Below are positions 8,725 to 18,505 of a stretch of 64,000 nucleotides of DNA, one piece after another. The notes below the pieces were generated by a model. The model was not told where the DNA came from. It searched no databases and was given only the letters and a program-made list of their open reading frames with translations. Position numbers and translations under genes: made by a program. The DNA is from Paracoccaceae bacterium Fryx2 (GTDB lineage Bacteria > Pseudomonadota > Alphaproteobacteria > Rhodobacterales > Rhodobacteraceae). Each line of letters begins with the position of its first letter. The first letter of the stretch is position 1. The stretch spans positions 682,001 to 746,000 of the forward strand of contig JAVSGI010000005.1 of the NCBI GenBank assembly GCA_032334235.1. Direction: 5' to 3'.

Positions 8725-9692
8725 AAACACGCGCCGTAGTCCGGGGCGTCGGGCATTACCTGCCCGACCGGATCGTCCCCAACTCAGAACTTGAAGCCCG
8801 GATCGACACGTCCGACGAATGGATCCGCTCCCGCTCGGGGATCGAGCGGCGGCATTTCGTGGCCGAGGGCCAGACCACGTCGGATCTCGCAACCCGTGCG
8901 GCCCGCGCAGCCCTGGCCGATGCCGGGATGCAGCCCGACGATCTGGATGCGATCATCCTTGCCACATCGACCGCCGATCTGACCTTTCCCGCCGCCGCGA
9001 CCATGGTTCAGGGCAATCTGGGCATGACGCGCGGCTTTGCCTTCGACGTGCAGGCGGTCTGCGCCGGATTCGTCTTCGCGCTGGCCAATGCCAATGCGAT
9101 GATCCTGTCTGGTCAGGCAAAGCGGGTGCTGGTGATCGGGGCTGAAACCTTCAGCCGCCTGATGGACTGGACCGACCGTTCGACCTGCGTGCTGTTCGGC
9201 GACGGTGCCGGTGCGCTGGTGCTGGAGGCCGGCGAGGGTGACGGCACCACCGCCGACCGCGGCATCCTGTCCACGGACCTGCATTCCGACGGCCGCTACC
9301 GCGACCTGCTTTACGTCGATGGCGGCGCCTCGACCGGGACGACCGGCCACCTGCGGATGCACGGGCGCGAAGTGTTCCGCCATGCCGTTGAAAAACTGGC
9401 ACAAACCGCCCATACCGCGCTGGAGAACGTCGGGCTGACCGGCGCCGATGTCGACTGGATCGTGCCGCATCAGGCCAATTTGCGCATCATCACTGCCACG
9501 GCGCAGCGGATGCATGTGCCGATGGACCGCGTGGTTCTGACGGTGCAGGACCATGGCAATACCTCGGCAGCCTCGATTCCGCTGGCGCTTTCGGTCGGGC
9601 GCGACCGCGGCCAGATCAAGCAGGGCGATCTGCTGGTGGCCGAGGCGATCGGGGGCGGTCTGGCCTGGGGATCGGTGGTCTTGCGCTGGTAG
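8721..9692 (+). CDS. fabH: 3-oxoacyl-ACP synthase III
   Basis: A 323-aa KAS III that condenses acetyl-CoA with malonyl-ACP to begin type II fatty acid synthesis. The catalytic triad is visible as Cys in VQAVCAGF (about residue 113), His in VPHQANLRI and Asn in HGNTSAAS. The GGGLAWGS C-terminus is standard. Coupled to plsX by a 4-base overlap. Confidence 0.96.
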   Translation: MKTRAVVRGVGHYLPDRIVPNSELEARIDTSDEWIRSRSGIERRHFVAEGQTTSDLATRAARAALADAGMQPDDLDAIILATSTADLTFPAAATMVQGNLGMTRGFAFDVQAVCAGFVFALANANAMILSGQAKRVLVIGAETFSRLMDWTDRSTCVLFGDGAGALVLEAGEGDGTTADRGILSTDLHSDGRYRDLLYVDGGASTGTTGHLRMHGREVFRHAVEKLAQTAHTALENVGLTGADVDWIVPHQANLRIITATAQRMHVPMDRVVLTVQDHGNTSAASIPLALSVGRDRGQIKQGDLLVAEAIGGGLAWGSVVLRW

Positions 9693-9807
9693 GGGCAAGT
9701 GCCCGAAATGGCGGCTTTCCGCCACTCTGAACAACCGCGGCCAAGTGGTTGATATTGACTCGGAAAATCAAACACATCATCCTGCCTGGAAACACCGGGG
9801 GGACAAG

Positions 9808-10110
9808 ATGAGTGAAAAGACGCTGACGCGGATGGATCTGAGCGAAGCGGTGTTCCGCGAGGTTGGCCTCTCGCGCAACGAATCCGCGCAACTGGTCGAA
9901 TCGGTGCTGCAACACATGTCCGACGCGCTGGCCTCGGGCGAGACGGTGAAGATTTCATCGTTCGGCACCTTTTCGGTGCGCGACAAGTCGGCCCGGGTCG
10001 GGCGCAACCCCAAGACCGGCGACGAGGTGCCGATCAGCCCGCGCCGCGTGCTGACCTTCCGGCCCTCGCACCTGATGAAGGACCGCGTCGCCGCCGGGAC
10101 GAAACGCTGA
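9808..10110 (+). CDS. ihfA: Integration host factor subunit alpha
   Basis: A 100-aa DNA-bending protein, the alpha subunit of IHF. It has the [21 protein letters not shown]-terminal helices, [14 protein letters not shown] and the beta-arm [23 protein letters not shown] that enters the minor groove. ATG at 9808 follows GGGGGGACAAG. An AT-richer stretch with TTGAT/ATCAA arms at 9748-9771 lies upstream and probably holds the promoter. Confidence 0.95.
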   Translation: MSEKTLTRMDLSEAVFREVGLSRNESAQLVESVLQHMSDALASGETVKISSFGTFSVRDKSARVGRNPKTGDEVPISPRRVLTFRPSHLMKDRVAAGTKR

Positions 10111-10124
10111 GCGGGGGAGAGCGG

Positions 10125-11207
10125 TTGGAAAAGTCAGCAGACGCCTTCCGCACCATCAGCGAGGTTGCCGAGTTTCTGGAAACACCGGCCCATGTGCTGC
10201 GATTTTGGGAAAGCCGTTTTCCGCAGATTCGCCCGGTCAAGCGTGCCGGCGGGCGCCGCTATTACCGCCCGGCCGATGTGGCGCTTCTGGCGGGCATCCG
10301 GCGCCTGCTGCACGACGAGGGCATGACGATCCGGGGCGTGCAGAAGGTGCTGCGCGAACAGGGCGTGCGCCACGTCGCCGGGCTTTCCGAGGCCGAGGCG
10401 CTGGCGGCAGAGGCGCTCGACGGCGAATTCACCGACCTCGCGCCAGAGGACGACAGCGACGCCCCGGCAGCCGCCGACAATGTGGTACGCCTGCCCATGG
10501 CAGAGCCGGACCGACCGGCCCAGGGCAGCCCGGCAGCAGGGCCCGCCCCCGAGGTGGCCGCTTCGGCAAAGCCGCCCGCCGCCCTGTCGCCCGAAGCTGC
10601 CCCGACCGCAATCGCCGTGCCCGAGGCCGCCCCGCCGCCCCTGCCCGCCCCGCCGCGCGACGCGCCGCCTGCCCCGCAGGCAGCAGAGACAGGGCTGCAA
10701 TCCGGCACGGCCGGGTCGCCCGCCCCACTATTGCCCCGCGCCGAATCCGCCGGGGCGCCGCCGGAACCGGTCTGGCCGGTCGCAGCGACCGCCGATCCGG
10801 CCGCGCCGGACACCCGGGATGCCGATCCGGCGGCGCAGGTTGCGGAAAGCGTCGGCCCGGCAGACCCGGTCGCCGCGTTCTCCGAAACGAGGGCGCCGGT
10901 CGATGCGGCGGAACCGCCCGCGATGGCAGGGCCGATCATTGCGCCCCCCGCCGAATCGCTCCCGTCCGAATCGCCCCATGCTGAATTGCCCCGTGCCGAA
11001 TTGCCCGCCGCCGATTCTCCCGTCGCGGCGCAGGGCGCAGCAGCGCAGCCCGCGATCCGGCTGCCCGCGTCGTTGCGGCGCAGGGCCGCTGCGGGCGATG
11101 CCGCGCAGGCGCTGGCCCCGCATCGCGACAGCCTGCGCCACCTGCACGACCGGCTGGTTGCCCTGCGCAGCCGCATGTCGCAGCCTGGCCGGGCGGGCCG
11201 GTCCTGA
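10125..11207 (+). CDS. MerR-family regulator with long Pro/Ala tail
   Basis: A 360-aa protein with a MerR winged-helix domain at residues about 8-80 ([20 protein letters not shown], then [23 protein letters not shown]) and an unstructured Ala/Pro/Glu-rich region of about 200 residues, ending in a short basic helix ([14 protein letters not shown]). It has no metal-binding cysteines of classical MerR. It starts at a TTG 14 bp after the ihfA stop with a GGGGGAGA ribosome site. The ihfA-merR order is conserved in Rhodobacterales; the target is unknown to me. Confidence 0.85.
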   Translation: MEKSADAFRTISEVAEFLETPAHVLRFWESRFPQIRPVKRAGGRRYYRPADVALLAGIRRLLHDEGMTIRGVQKVLREQGVRHVAGLSEAEALAAEALDGEFTDLAPEDDSDAPAAADNVVRLPMAEPDRPAQGSPAAGPAPEVAASAKPPAALSPEAAPTAIAVPEAAPPPLPAPPRDAPPAPQAAETGLQSGTAGSPAPLLPRAESAGAPPEPVWPVAATADPAAPDTRDADPAAQVAESVGPADPVAAFSETRAPVDAAEPPAMAGPIIAPPAESLPSESPHAELPRAELPAADSPVAAQGAAAQPAIRLPASLRRRAAAGDAAQALAPHRDSLRHLHDRLVALRSRMSQPGRAGRS

Positions 11208-11272
11208 GCCTGGGGACCGATGCGCTTTCCCGCTTGCCCCCGCCCGGAATTTCGTTATGTAACCCCCAGTGT

Positions 11273-11350
11273 CGGGCCGTGGCGCAGCCTGGTTAGCGCG
11301 TCCGTCTGGGGGGCGGAAGGTCGAGAGTTCAAATCTCTCCGGCCCGACCA
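11273..11350 (+). tRNA. tRNA-Pro (anticodon GGG)
   Basis: The 7-bp acceptor stem CGGGCCG/CGGCCCG is perfect, followed by A and an encoded CCA. The D arm is GCGC/GCGC, the anticodon stem TCCGT/GCGGA holds the loop CTGGGGG (anticodon GGG), and the T arm is GAGAG TTCAAAT CTCTC. It reads codons CCC/CCU. Confidence 0.97.
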
Positions 11351-11355
11351 CTACC

Positions 11356-11392
11356 GAACCGCCCGCCTTCCCTCGGGAAGCGCGGGCGGTTC
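11356..11392 (+). terminator. Hairpin terminator after tRNA-Pro
   Basis: A perfect 11-bp stem GAACCGCCCGC / GCGGGCGGTTC with an inner CTTCC/GGAAG stem begins 5 bases after the tRNA CCA. The T tract after it is weak (CCGTTTC). Confidence 0.7.
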
Positions 11393-11427
11393 CGTTTCAG
11401 GCCCTTGCCGCAACAGGATGATCCGCC

Positions 11428-12513
11428 ATGGCTGATGAAATGGGCGTGCTGCCCGCGCAGGCGATCCGCGCGCTGATCGACGCGGGTGCAGTTGCGGCGG
11501 CCCCCGCCGTGCTGCCCGAACAGATCCAGCCCGCGAGCCTCGACCTGCGGCTGGGGGCAGTGGCCTATCGGGTGCGGGCGTCGTTTCTGGCCGGGCAAGG
11601 GCAAGGCGTCGCCGCCCGCATCGCCGAATTCGAGATGCACCAGATTGATCTTTCCCGCGGGGCGGTGCTGGAAAAAGGCTGCGTCTATGTGATTCCGCTG
11701 ATGGAAAGCCTGGTGCTCCCGCCGGGCATCACGGCGGTGGCCAATGCCAAATCCTCGACCGGGCGGCTGGACCTGCTGACGCGGACGATCACCGATGGCG
11801 GGGTGGAATTCGACCGGATTCCTGCGGGTTACAGAGGCCCGCTTTATGCCGAGGTCTGCCCCCGCAGCTTTTCGGTGCTGGTGCGGCCGGGCATGAGGCT
11901 GAACCAGATCCGCTTCCGGCAGGGGCAGGCGGTGCTGTCGGACGGGGAACTCGCCGCCCTGAATGCTGCCGAGCCGCTGGTATCGGGCACGGCGGTGATT
12001 TCGGACGGGCTCGGGTTCTCGGTCGATCTGCGGCCCCGTACGGGCGATCTGGTCGGCTACCGCGCCAAGCCGCACACCGGGGTGATTGATCTGGACCGGA
12101 TCGGCCACTACCCGGCGGGCGAGTTCTGGGAGGAGGTGCGGACACGCGAAGGGCGCATCATCCTCGACCCCGGCGCCTTCTACATTCTGGTATCGCGCGA
12201 GGCGGTCACCATCCCGCCCGACTATGCCGCCGAGATGGCGCCCTATCTGGCGATGGTCGGCGAATTCCGGGTGCACTACGCCGGCTTCTTCGACCCTGGT
12301 TTCGGCCATTCTGCCGCAGGCGGTGCCGGGTCGCGCGGCGTGCTGGAGGTGCGCTGCCACGAGGCGCCCTTCGTGCTGGAACATGGCCAGGTGGTGGGAC
12401 GGCTGGTCTATGAACGGATGCTGGCGCGGCCCGACACGCTGTATGGCGCCGGCATCGCGTCGAACTATCAGGGACAGGGGCTGAAGCTTTCCAAGCACTT
12501 CCGCCCGGTCTGA
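11428..12513 (+). CDS. dcd: 2'-deoxycytidine 5'-triphosphate deaminase (long form)
   Basis: A 361-aa protein made of two dUTPase-like folds, the long alphaproteobacterial version of Dcd, which produces dUTP (or dUMP) for thymidylate synthesis. The first half has PASLDLRLG, the catalytic-loop NAKSSTGRLDLLTRTITDGG and GYRGPLYAEV. The second half repeats the pattern more loosely (RIILDPGAFYILVSREAVTIPP, partly quoted; then VLEVRCHEAPFVLEHGQ). It stands alone after tRNA-Pro and converges on the small gene at 12516. Confidence 0.88.
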   Translation: MADEMGVLPAQAIRALIDAGAVAAAPAVLPEQIQPASLDLRLGAVAYRVRASFLAGQGQGVAARIAEFEMHQIDLSRGAVLEKGCVYVIPLMESLVLPPGITAVANAKSSTGRLDLLTRTITDGGVEFDRIPAGYRGPLYAEVCPRSFSVLVRPGMRLNQIRFRQGQAVLSDGELAALNAAEPLVSGTAVISDGLGFSVDLRPRTGDLVGYRAKPHTGVIDLDRIGHYPAGEFWEEVRTREGRIILDPGAFYILVSREAVTIPPDYAAEMAPYLAMVGEFRVHYAGFFDPGFGHSAAGGAGSRGVLEVRCHEAPFVLEHGQVVGRLVYERMLARPDTLYGAGIASNYQGQGLKLSKHFRPV

Positions 12514-12515
12514 AC

Positions 12516-12737
12516 CTACCGCCCCAGACGGCGGGTGATGCGGGCGGCCTGCCGGGCGCGCTTGGCGGTTTCGCGGGCCTTGTTGGCCTGCAACGCTTCC
12601 GCCGAGGTCAGCTTGACCCCCGGCTTAGGTGCGGTCTTGCCCCTGCTGACCAGATCGACGCCCTTGCGGATGCCGATGTTCACCGCCTTGCGGACGAAGA
12701 TGTTGGTGATCATGCTGATGATGCGGCTGAAATCCAC
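12516..12737 (-). CDS. Small basic hypothetical protein next to scpB
   Basis: A 73-aa Lys/Arg-rich protein read from a GTG at 12737: FSRIISMITNIFVRKAVN at the N-terminus, then a basic C-terminal helix (ARETAKRARQAARITRRLGR). There is no recognised domain. It follows scpB by 11 bp on the same strand, a position in which I recall similar short genes in other Rhodobacterales, so it is probably co-transcribed. An internal ATG would give about 64 aa. Function unknown. Confidence 0.6.
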   Translation of the reverse strand: MDFSRIISMITNIFVRKAVNIGIRKGVDLVSRGKTAPKPGVKLTSAEALQANKARETAKRARQAARITRRLGR

Positions 12738-12748
12738 GGTGGTGCCCC

Positions 12749-13393
12749 CTAGTCCTCGAACAGTTCGCTCTGACCGCTGGCGGATTCTTCCTCGTCGGCG
12801 TCCGGCCCGCGCATTGTGCCCGGAAGCGGGCGATTGTCCAGCAGTCCCGCAGCGCGCAGGTCTTTCAATCCGGGCAGGTCGCGTGCCGATTCCAGCCCGA
12901 AGTGGTCGAGAAAGCCTTCTGTCACCACAAAGGTCACCGGGCGGCCCGGCGTCATGCGGCGGCGGCCAAAGCGGACCCATTCCAGTTCCAGCAACTGGTC
13001 CACCGTGCCGCGCGAGACGGCAACGCCGCGGATCTCCTCGATCTCGGCGCGGGTGACGGGCTGGTGATAGGCGATGATCGCCAGCGTCTCGATCGCGGCG
13101 CGCGACAGCTTGCGGGTTTCGACCACCTCTTTCTGCATCAGGTGGCCAAGGTCGGGCGCAGTGCGGAAGGCATAGGCGTCGCCGATCCGGTTCAGGCTGA
13201 CCCCCCGCCCCTCGTAGCGGCGGCGCAGATTGGCCAGCGCCTCGGCCGCGTCGCAACCGTGCGGCAGGCGGGCGGTCAGGGCGGCCAGCGTCAGCGGGTC
13301 GGCGCTGGCGAACAGGATCGCCTCGACCATGCGCTCCTGCTCGGCCATTGGCGGTGCGGCGAACAGGCTGGGTTCGGAGGGTTCGGCCATCAC
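12749..13393 (-). CDS. scpB: SMC-Scp complex subunit ScpB
   Basis: A 214-aa condensin accessory protein with two winged-helix domains. It shows MVEAILFASADPLT, the second winged helix with LAIIAYHQPVTRAEIEEIRG and the RFGRRRMTPGRPVTF wing, and an acidic tail. Overlaps the scpA stop by 4 bases; the second ATG at 13390 is equally possible. Confidence 0.93.
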   Translation of the reverse strand: MMAEPSEPSLFAAPPMAEQERMVEAILFASADPLTLAALTARLPHGCDAAEALANLRRRYEGRGVSLNRIGDAYAFRTAPDLGHLMQKEVVETRKLSRAAIETLAIIAYHQPVTRAEIEEIRGVAVSRGTVDQLLELEWVRFGRRRMTPGRPVTFVVTEGFLDHFGLESARDLPGLKDLRAAGLLDNRPLPGTMRGPDADEEESASGQSELFED

Positions 13394-14178
13394 GCGTCCT
13401 TCCGCCGCAGCTGGATCGGCGCGAAGGTCTCGCCCTGCCGCAGATCGACCTGCCCCCGCTTGGCCATTTCAAGCACGGCGGCGAAATGGGCGGCGGTGGC
13501 CGAGCGGCGGCGCTGCGGATGGACTTCCCACCCCGGCGGCAGATAGCTGACCAGATCGGCCCAGCCCACCATGGTGCCCAAGAGGCCCCGCAACCGCTCC
13601 AGCGCCTGTTCCATGGTGAAGACGTTGTTCCGGTCGAGCACGAAGGGGCGGAAGTCGTCCTTGGTGCGGATGCGGGCATAGGCGCGCATCAGGTCCAGCA
13701 GGGTGGCCGACAGGGTGACCTTGCGGTGTCGCGTCACATCCTCGGGCAGGCCGCGGGCAAAGAAGTCGCGGCCCTTCTGGTCGCGTGCCATCAGTTGCGC
13801 CGCAGCCTCGCGCATCGCGGCCAGCCGTTCGAGTTGAAACGCCAGATGCGCCGCCAGATCCTCGGCCGAGGGGCCTTCGTCGCTGGGGTCCGGCGGCAGC
13901 AGCAGCCGCGATTTCAGGTAGGCGAGCCAGGCCGCCATCACCAGATAATCCGCCGCAAGCTCGATGCGCAACGCCTTGGCCTGATTGACGAAAAGCAGAT
14001 ACTGGTCGGCCAGTTGCAGGATGGATATGCGCCGCAGGTCGACCTTCTGGGTGCGCGACAGCATCAAGAGCAGGTCGAGCGGCCCCTCGAAGCCGTCAAC
14101 ATCGACAATCAGCGCCTCGGCCGCCAGCCGGTCCGACACGCTGATCCGTTCGGGCACGGCTTCCCAGCCGTCAGACAT
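13390..14178 (-). CDS. scpA: Segregation and condensation protein ScpA
   Basis: A 262-aa kleisin that bridges SMC heads in chromosome condensation. Family stretch VDGFEGPLDLLLMLSRTQKVDL lies near residue 27 (partly quoted), then AADYLVMAAWLAYLKSRLLLP; the C-terminal winged helix holds FAAVLEMAKRGQVDLRQ. ATG at 14178 overlaps the nagZ end, so nagZ, scpA and scpB form one unit. Confidence 0.92.
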   Translation of the reverse strand: MSDGWEAVPERISVSDRLAAEALIVDVDGFEGPLDLLLMLSRTQKVDLRRISILQLADQYLLFVNQAKALRIELAADYLVMAAWLAYLKSRLLLPPDPSDEGPSAEDLAAHLAFQLERLAAMREAAAQLMARDQKGRDFFARGLPEDVTRHRKVTLSATLLDLMRAYARIRTKDDFRPFVLDRNNVFTMEQALERLRGLLGTMVGWADLVSYLPPGWEVHPQRRRSATAAHFAAVLEMAKRGQVDLRQGETFAPIQLRRKDA

Positions 14179-15205
14179 GGCAGGCCCCGGCGGCAAGGCC
14201 GGAAAGCTCGGCCTCCAGCCCGGCAAGGTCGGCGGGTTCGGGGGGGTGGCGGGCGGCAAGGGCGGCGTCGGCGCGGGCTTGCGCGGCGGCGGTCATTGTG
14301 CCTGCGGCCGCCGCCACCGCCACCCGCTCGGACAGATCGCCGTTGCATTCCAGCACCACGTCGCAGCCCGCGGCAATGGCCGCCGCCGCGCGTTCGGCTT
14401 TGGTGCCGGGCAGCGCCTGCATTCCGATGTCATCGCTCATCAGCAGGCCGCCAAAGCCGATGCTGTCGCGGATCACCTTGATCATCGCGGCCGAACAGGT
14501 GGCGGGCGCATCGTCGAAGGCCGAGAACACAATATGCGCGGTCATCGCCAGTGGCAGCGCGCGCAGCGCGCGGAACGGCACGAAATCGGTCGCCTCCAGC
14601 ACCTCGGCGCTGGCGGTGACGGTCGGCAGGTCGTGATGCGTATCGGCATTGGCCCGACCGTGGCCGGGCATGTGCTTGATCACCGGCAACACGCCGCCAG
14701 CCAGATGGGCCGCCGCCACCGCGCGGGCAAGACCGGCCACGGCATAAGGGTCGTCGCTGTAACAGCGGTTCCTCAGGAACGGATGCGTCACCGCCGACAG
14801 CACATCGGCGCAGGGCGCGCAGTTGCCGTCGATGCCAACCGCGAGCAGTTCCGCCGCGATGATGCGGTAGCGCAGCCACAGCGCGCGTTCGGCCGCCTCA
14901 AGCGCCCGGTCCGGGGCAAGCGCCATCACCTGCGCCACCATGTCCAGCGGCGCGGGCCAGTCGCGCCAGTGCGGCGGGCGCAGGCGCTGCACCCGCCCGC
15001 CTTCCTGATCGACGAACACCGGCGCGTCGCGCCCGACCGAGGCGCGCAGATCGCCCGTCAGACGGCGCACCTGATCCGGGTTTTCGATATTGCGGGCGAA
15101 CAGGATGAAGCCGAACGGGTCGGCGTCGCGGTGGAAGTCGCGTTCAGAGGCCGCAAGCGTCAGCCCGTCGCAGCCGAAGATCGCCGCCCCCTGCGCAAGG
15201 CTCAT
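14171..15205 (-). CDS. nagZ: Beta-N-acetylglucosaminidase (GH3)
   Basis: A 344-aa cytoplasmic glycoside hydrolase family 3 enzyme that releases GlcNAc from anhydro-muropeptides during cell-wall recycling. The NagZ signature KHMPGHGRANADTHHDLP holds the Asp/His acid-base pair, and LLMSDDIGMQAL carries the nucleophile Asp. FVDQEGGRVQRL is the substrate-binding loop. Overlaps both neighbours (SPOR protein upstream, scpA downstream). Confidence 0.93.
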   Translation of the reverse strand: MSLAQGAAIFGCDGLTLAASERDFHRDADPFGFILFARNIENPDQVRRLTGDLRASVGRDAPVFVDQEGGRVQRLRPPHWRDWPAPLDMVAQVMALAPDRALEAAERALWLRYRIIAAELLAVGIDGNCAPCADVLSAVTHPFLRNRCYSDDPYAVAGLARAVAAAHLAGGVLPVIKHMPGHGRANADTHHDLPTVTASAEVLEATDFVPFRALRALPLAMTAHIVFSAFDDAPATCSAAMIKVIRDSIGFGGLLMSDDIGMQALPGTKAERAAAAIAAGCDVVLECNGDLSERVAVAAAAGTMTAAAQARADAALAARHPPEPADLAGLEAELSGLAAGACHV

Positions 15206-16116
15206 CGCACCGAAACCGGGATGCAGGCGGCGTTTTCCGACAGCAGGGCAGAGCAGAAGCGGCGCGCGTCGTCCTCGCCCGCGAAACCCTCGGCGCGCAG
15301 GCGGAAGAAGGTCCGCCCGCCGCTTTGTGCCGACTGTACGACGCGGGCCTTGCCTGTCATCAATTCACCGAACTGCCCGGCGAGCCGGTCCCATTCGCGC
15401 CGCGCGCCTTCGGCATCGTCAAACGCGCCAAGCTGCACCAGACGGGTGCCCGATTTCAGCGTGGCCGGGTCGATCTCGGTCACGGCCACGGCGACCGGGG
15501 CCGCTGCGGCCACCTGGGTCAGCGCCGGGCGGGCCTTCGGCAGCGGCGAGCGCGCCATGCCGCCGCCTGCATCGGTCGGCACCTCGACATCGCCCACCTC
15601 GGGCACATCCGTCAGCGGGGCGACGCCGGCGGCAATCTGATCGGCCAGCGCCACCGGGTCTGCGCCCGCTTCTGCCGGGGCTGCCGCTGCCGTGACGGGT
15701 TCCGGCGCGGGTTGCGCGGTCACCAGCACTTGGGGCGCTTCCGGCGCGGTCGCGGCCAGCCCGGGTGCGTCGTCGAGCGAAAGTTCGACCGGGCGCGGCG
15801 CCAGCACCATGGTTTCGGCCGGCGGCGAAGCCGCCCCGACCGCCGCCACCGCATTGACCGACAGGCCCTGATGCGCCGCCACGTTGCCGCCCGGCTCTTT
15901 CGGGGCGACCCGCATCGGCCCTTCAAGCGCGCGCACCACCGGAACCCCGGTCACGTCGCGCACCGCCAGCTTGTAGCCCCAGACCGCCAGACCCAGCACC
16001 AGCACAACCGACAGCACCGCCCCGGCCAGATTGACCATGCGCTGCATCTGCGCGGCACGGGGGCCGGGCGGGGCTGCGTAGCTACCCTCGAAATCGTCAA
16101 AATCCACGTCCGCCAT
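15202..16116 (-). CDS. SPOR-domain inner-membrane protein
   Basis: A 304-aa bitopic protein: short cytoplasmic N-terminus (MADVDFDDFEGSYA), one membrane helix at about 28-48, an Ala/Pro-rich periplasmic linker, and a SPOR domain at about 225-304 (GTRLVQLGAFDDAEGARREW, then FFRLRAEGF, CSALLSENAACIPV). SPOR domains bind denuded glycan at the septum, so a role in division or septal wall work is likely. It lies between argS and nagZ, the standard order in Rhodobacterales. Confidence 0.85.
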   Translation of the reverse strand: MADVDFDDFEGSYAAPPGPRAAQMQRMVNLAGAVLSVVLVLGLAVWGYKLAVRDVTGVPVVRALEGPMRVAPKEPGGNVAAHQGLSVNAVAAVGAASPPAETMVLAPRPVELSLDDAPGLAATAPEAPQVLVTAQPAPEPVTAAAAPAEAGADPVALADQIAAGVAPLTDVPEVGDVEVPTDAGGGMARSPLPKARPALTQVAAAAPVAVAVTEIDPATLKSGTRLVQLGAFDDAEGARREWDRLAGQFGELMTGKARVVQSAQSGGRTFFRLRAEGFAGEDDARRFCSALLSENAACIPVSVR

Positions 16117-16190
16117 GCTCTGCCCCACTGCGCCGAGCGGTTGCCCGCTTGCGCTGTCTCGCCTGTTCACGCCGGACGGGTGATTGTTCT

Positions 16191-17936
16191 TCAGCGCATT
16201 TCCTCGACCGGAGTGACGCCCAAGATACCCAAACCAGCGGAAATCACAACGCCAGAGGCTCGCGCAAGGCCGATTTTCGCTTGGGTTGTGGCCGGATCTT
16301 CCTGAACAAAGCGCAAACCGGGCTCGTCGTTGCCCCGGTTCCACAGCCCGTGCAGGTCCGAGGCCAGTTCATAAAGATAGAACGCCACACGATGCGGCTC
16401 ATTGCCCCGCGCCGCGATCTCGACCAGACGCGGCCATTCGGCGATCTTGCGCGCCAGGGCCAGTTCGGCCGGATGGTCGAGCTTGCCCAGATCGGCCGCC
16501 GCCAGCGCGGCATCATCGACCGCAACCCCGGCCTCGCGCGCCTTGCGCAACACCGAATTGATCCGGGCGTTGGCGTATTGCACATAGAACACCGGGTTGT
16601 CCTTCGACTGTTCCAGCACCTTGTCGAAATCGAAATCCAGTGTCGCGTCGTTCTTGCGGGTCAACATCACGAAGCGGGTGACATCGGCCCCCACCATCTC
16701 GACCACGTCGCGCAGGGTGACGAAGGTGCCCGCGCGCTTGCTCATCTTGAACGGCTCGCCGTTGCGCCAAAGTTTCACCAGCTGGATCAGCTTGATGTCC
16801 AGCGGCACCCGGCCGTTCGACAGCGCCGAGACCGCCGCCTTCATCCGCTTGACATAGCCGCCGTGGTCGGCGCCGAAAATGTCGATCAGCTGATCGAAGC
16901 CGCGCTGCACCTTGTCGAAGTGATAGGCGATGTCGGGGGCGAAATAGGTCCAGGTGCCATCGGATTTCATCACCGGCCGGTCCACGTCGTCGCCATGCGC
17001 GGTAGAACGGAACAGGGTCTGCTGCCGCGGTTCCCAGTCTTCCAGCGTCTTGCCCTTCGGGGGTTCCAGCGTGCCTTCGTAGATCAGGCCCATGCCGCGC
17101 AGCGTCTCGATCGCCGCCTCGATCTTGCCGGTGCCGTATAGCGCCTTTTCCGACGAGAACACGTCCATCTGCACGCCGAGCGACGCCAGATCCTCGCGGA
17201 TCATGGTCATCATCATGCCGGTGGCAAACTCGCGGATGTCGGCCAGCCACACCGCCTCGTCCTTGTCGAGCAGGCTGTCGCCATACCTGGCCTTCAGCGC
17301 CTCGCCCACCGGAATCAGGTAGTCGCCGGGGTAAAGCCCCTCGCGGATTTCCGGGCTCAGCCCGTTGGCCTCGCGGTAGCGTTCATAGGCCGAGCGTGCC
17401 AGCACATCGACCTGCGCGCCGCCGTCGTTGATATAGTATTCCCGCGTGACATCATGGCCCGTGAAGGACAACAGCCGCGCCAGCGCGTCGCCCACAACCG
17501 CCCCGCGGACATGGCCGACGTGCATCGGCCCGGTCGGGTTTGCCGAGACGAATTCGACGTTGACCCGCAGCCCCTGCCCGATGTTCGACCGGCCATACCG
17601 CACGCCCTGCCCCAGCACCGCCGCCACCATCCCCTGCCACACCGCATCGTGCAGCCGCAGGTTCAGAAAGCCGGGGCCCGCCACCTCGACCCCGGCGATG
17701 CGCGGATCGGCGGCCAGCCGCGCCGCCAGCGCCTCGGCAATCGCGCGGGGCGGCTGGCCTGCGGGCTTGGCCAGCACCATTGCGGCATTGGTCGCCATGT
17801 CGCCGTGCCCCGCATCGCGCGGCGGTTCCACCGCGACGGCGGTCAGGTCGAGCCCGGCGGGCAGCGCGCCGCACCCCACCATGTCGCCGATGGCGGCGAT
17901 CACGAGGCTGCGGATATCGGTAAAGAGGTTCATCAT
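16191..17936 (-). CDS. argS: Arginyl-tRNA synthetase
   Basis: A 581-aa class I aminoacyl-tRNA synthetase charging tRNA-Arg. The HIGH-like motif is [16 protein letters not shown] (about 132), the KMSK loop is [10 protein letters not shown], and the C-terminal DALR domain ends with [20 protein letters not shown] (partly). The first of two adjacent ATGs was used. Confidence 0.96.
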   Translation of the reverse strand: MMNLFTDIRSLVIAAIGDMVGCGALPAGLDLTAVAVEPPRDAGHGDMATNAAMVLAKPAGQPPRAIAEALAARLAADPRIAGVEVAGPGFLNLRLHDAVWQGMVAAVLGQGVRYGRSNIGQGLRVNVEFVSANPTGPMHVGHVRGAVVGDALARLLSFTGHDVTREYYINDGGAQVDVLARSAYERYREANGLSPEIREGLYPGDYLIPVGEALKARYGDSLLDKDEAVWLADIREFATGMMMTMIREDLASLGVQMDVFSSEKALYGTGKIEAAIETLRGMGLIYEGTLEPPKGKTLEDWEPRQQTLFRSTAHGDDVDRPVMKSDGTWTYFAPDIAYHFDKVQRGFDQLIDIFGADHGGYVKRMKAAVSALSNGRVPLDIKLIQLVKLWRNGEPFKMSKRAGTFVTLRDVVEMVGADVTRFVMLTRKNDATLDFDFDKVLEQSKDNPVFYVQYANARINSVLRKAREAGVAVDDAALAAADLGKLDHPAELALARKIAEWPRLVEIAARGNEPHRVAFYLYELASDLHGLWNRGNDEPGLRFVQEDPATTQAKIGLARASGVVISAGLGILGVTPVEEMR

Positions 17937-18022
17937 TCACGTCCTGTCTGTCGGCTTTGGGTCTGCCAGAGCCGCGCAGGCAGGTCAATGGCGCGCCCGT
18001 CCTGCCGGGCGCGCGCATCGCG

Positions 18023-18505
18023 TCATTGCCGGTTGTGTCGCCAGTCCTCCAGCGCGGGATTTGCGGTTTCGGGCGGGGTTTCGGCCGCAGGCGGCGGCGC
18101 GATCACCGGGCGGGTGCGAAAGTAATGCGCCTCGCGCGCCCCGAAGTAGAAGCTGACCACCGCCCCCAGCAGCCACCAGAGCGGTTCCGGCACATGGTTC
18201 AGCCCGACCATCCGGTTGGCAAAGCCCGGCGGGTCAACCATGGCATAGCCGAACAGCCCCAGCGTGCCGAAGGCCAGCAACGGGCGCGGCAGGCGGTTCA
18301 GCCCGTTCACCAGCCGGTCGAACCAGCTTTGCGACGGCAGCGCAAACTCCAACCCCAGTTGCTTCAATGCCTGCGCCTGCGCCTCGGCCGAAAGCTCCAT
18401 GCCGCGGGTGGCGTTGGGGGTGAAGACCTCGGCCACCCCGCGCACTGCGGAGCCAAGGGCCGTGACCGCCTGCCCGCCGCCAAGCATCTGCCCGATCATG
18501 CCCAT
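18023..18505 (-). CDS. Holin-like protein, probable GTA lysis gene
   Basis: A 160-aa membrane protein with two to three hydrophobic segments (about 73-90 and 108-124) and a Pro-rich C-terminal tail. The N-terminus MIGQMLGGGQAVTALGSAV and EPLWWLLGAVVSFYFGARE are typical of holins paired with an N-acetylmuramidase in Rhodobacterales. It overlaps the endolysin gene by 10 bases. In Rhodobacter capsulatus the homologous pair lyses cells that make the gene transfer agent, away from the main GTA cluster; that assignment here is by analogy. Confidence 0.75.
   Translation of the reverse strand: MGMIGQMLGGGQAVTALGSAVRGVAEVFTPNATRGMELSAEAQAQALKQLGLEFALPSQSWFDRLVNGLNRLPRPLLAFGTLGLFGYAMVDPPGFANRMVGLNHVPEPLWWLLGAVVSFYFGAREAHYFRTRPVIAPPPAAETPPETANPALEDWRHNRQ

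Noticed and set aside
11273-11350. tRNA-Pro as an attachment site of a genomic island
   Set aside because: There is no integrase and no partial tRNA copy downstream; the following gene is housekeeping dcd.
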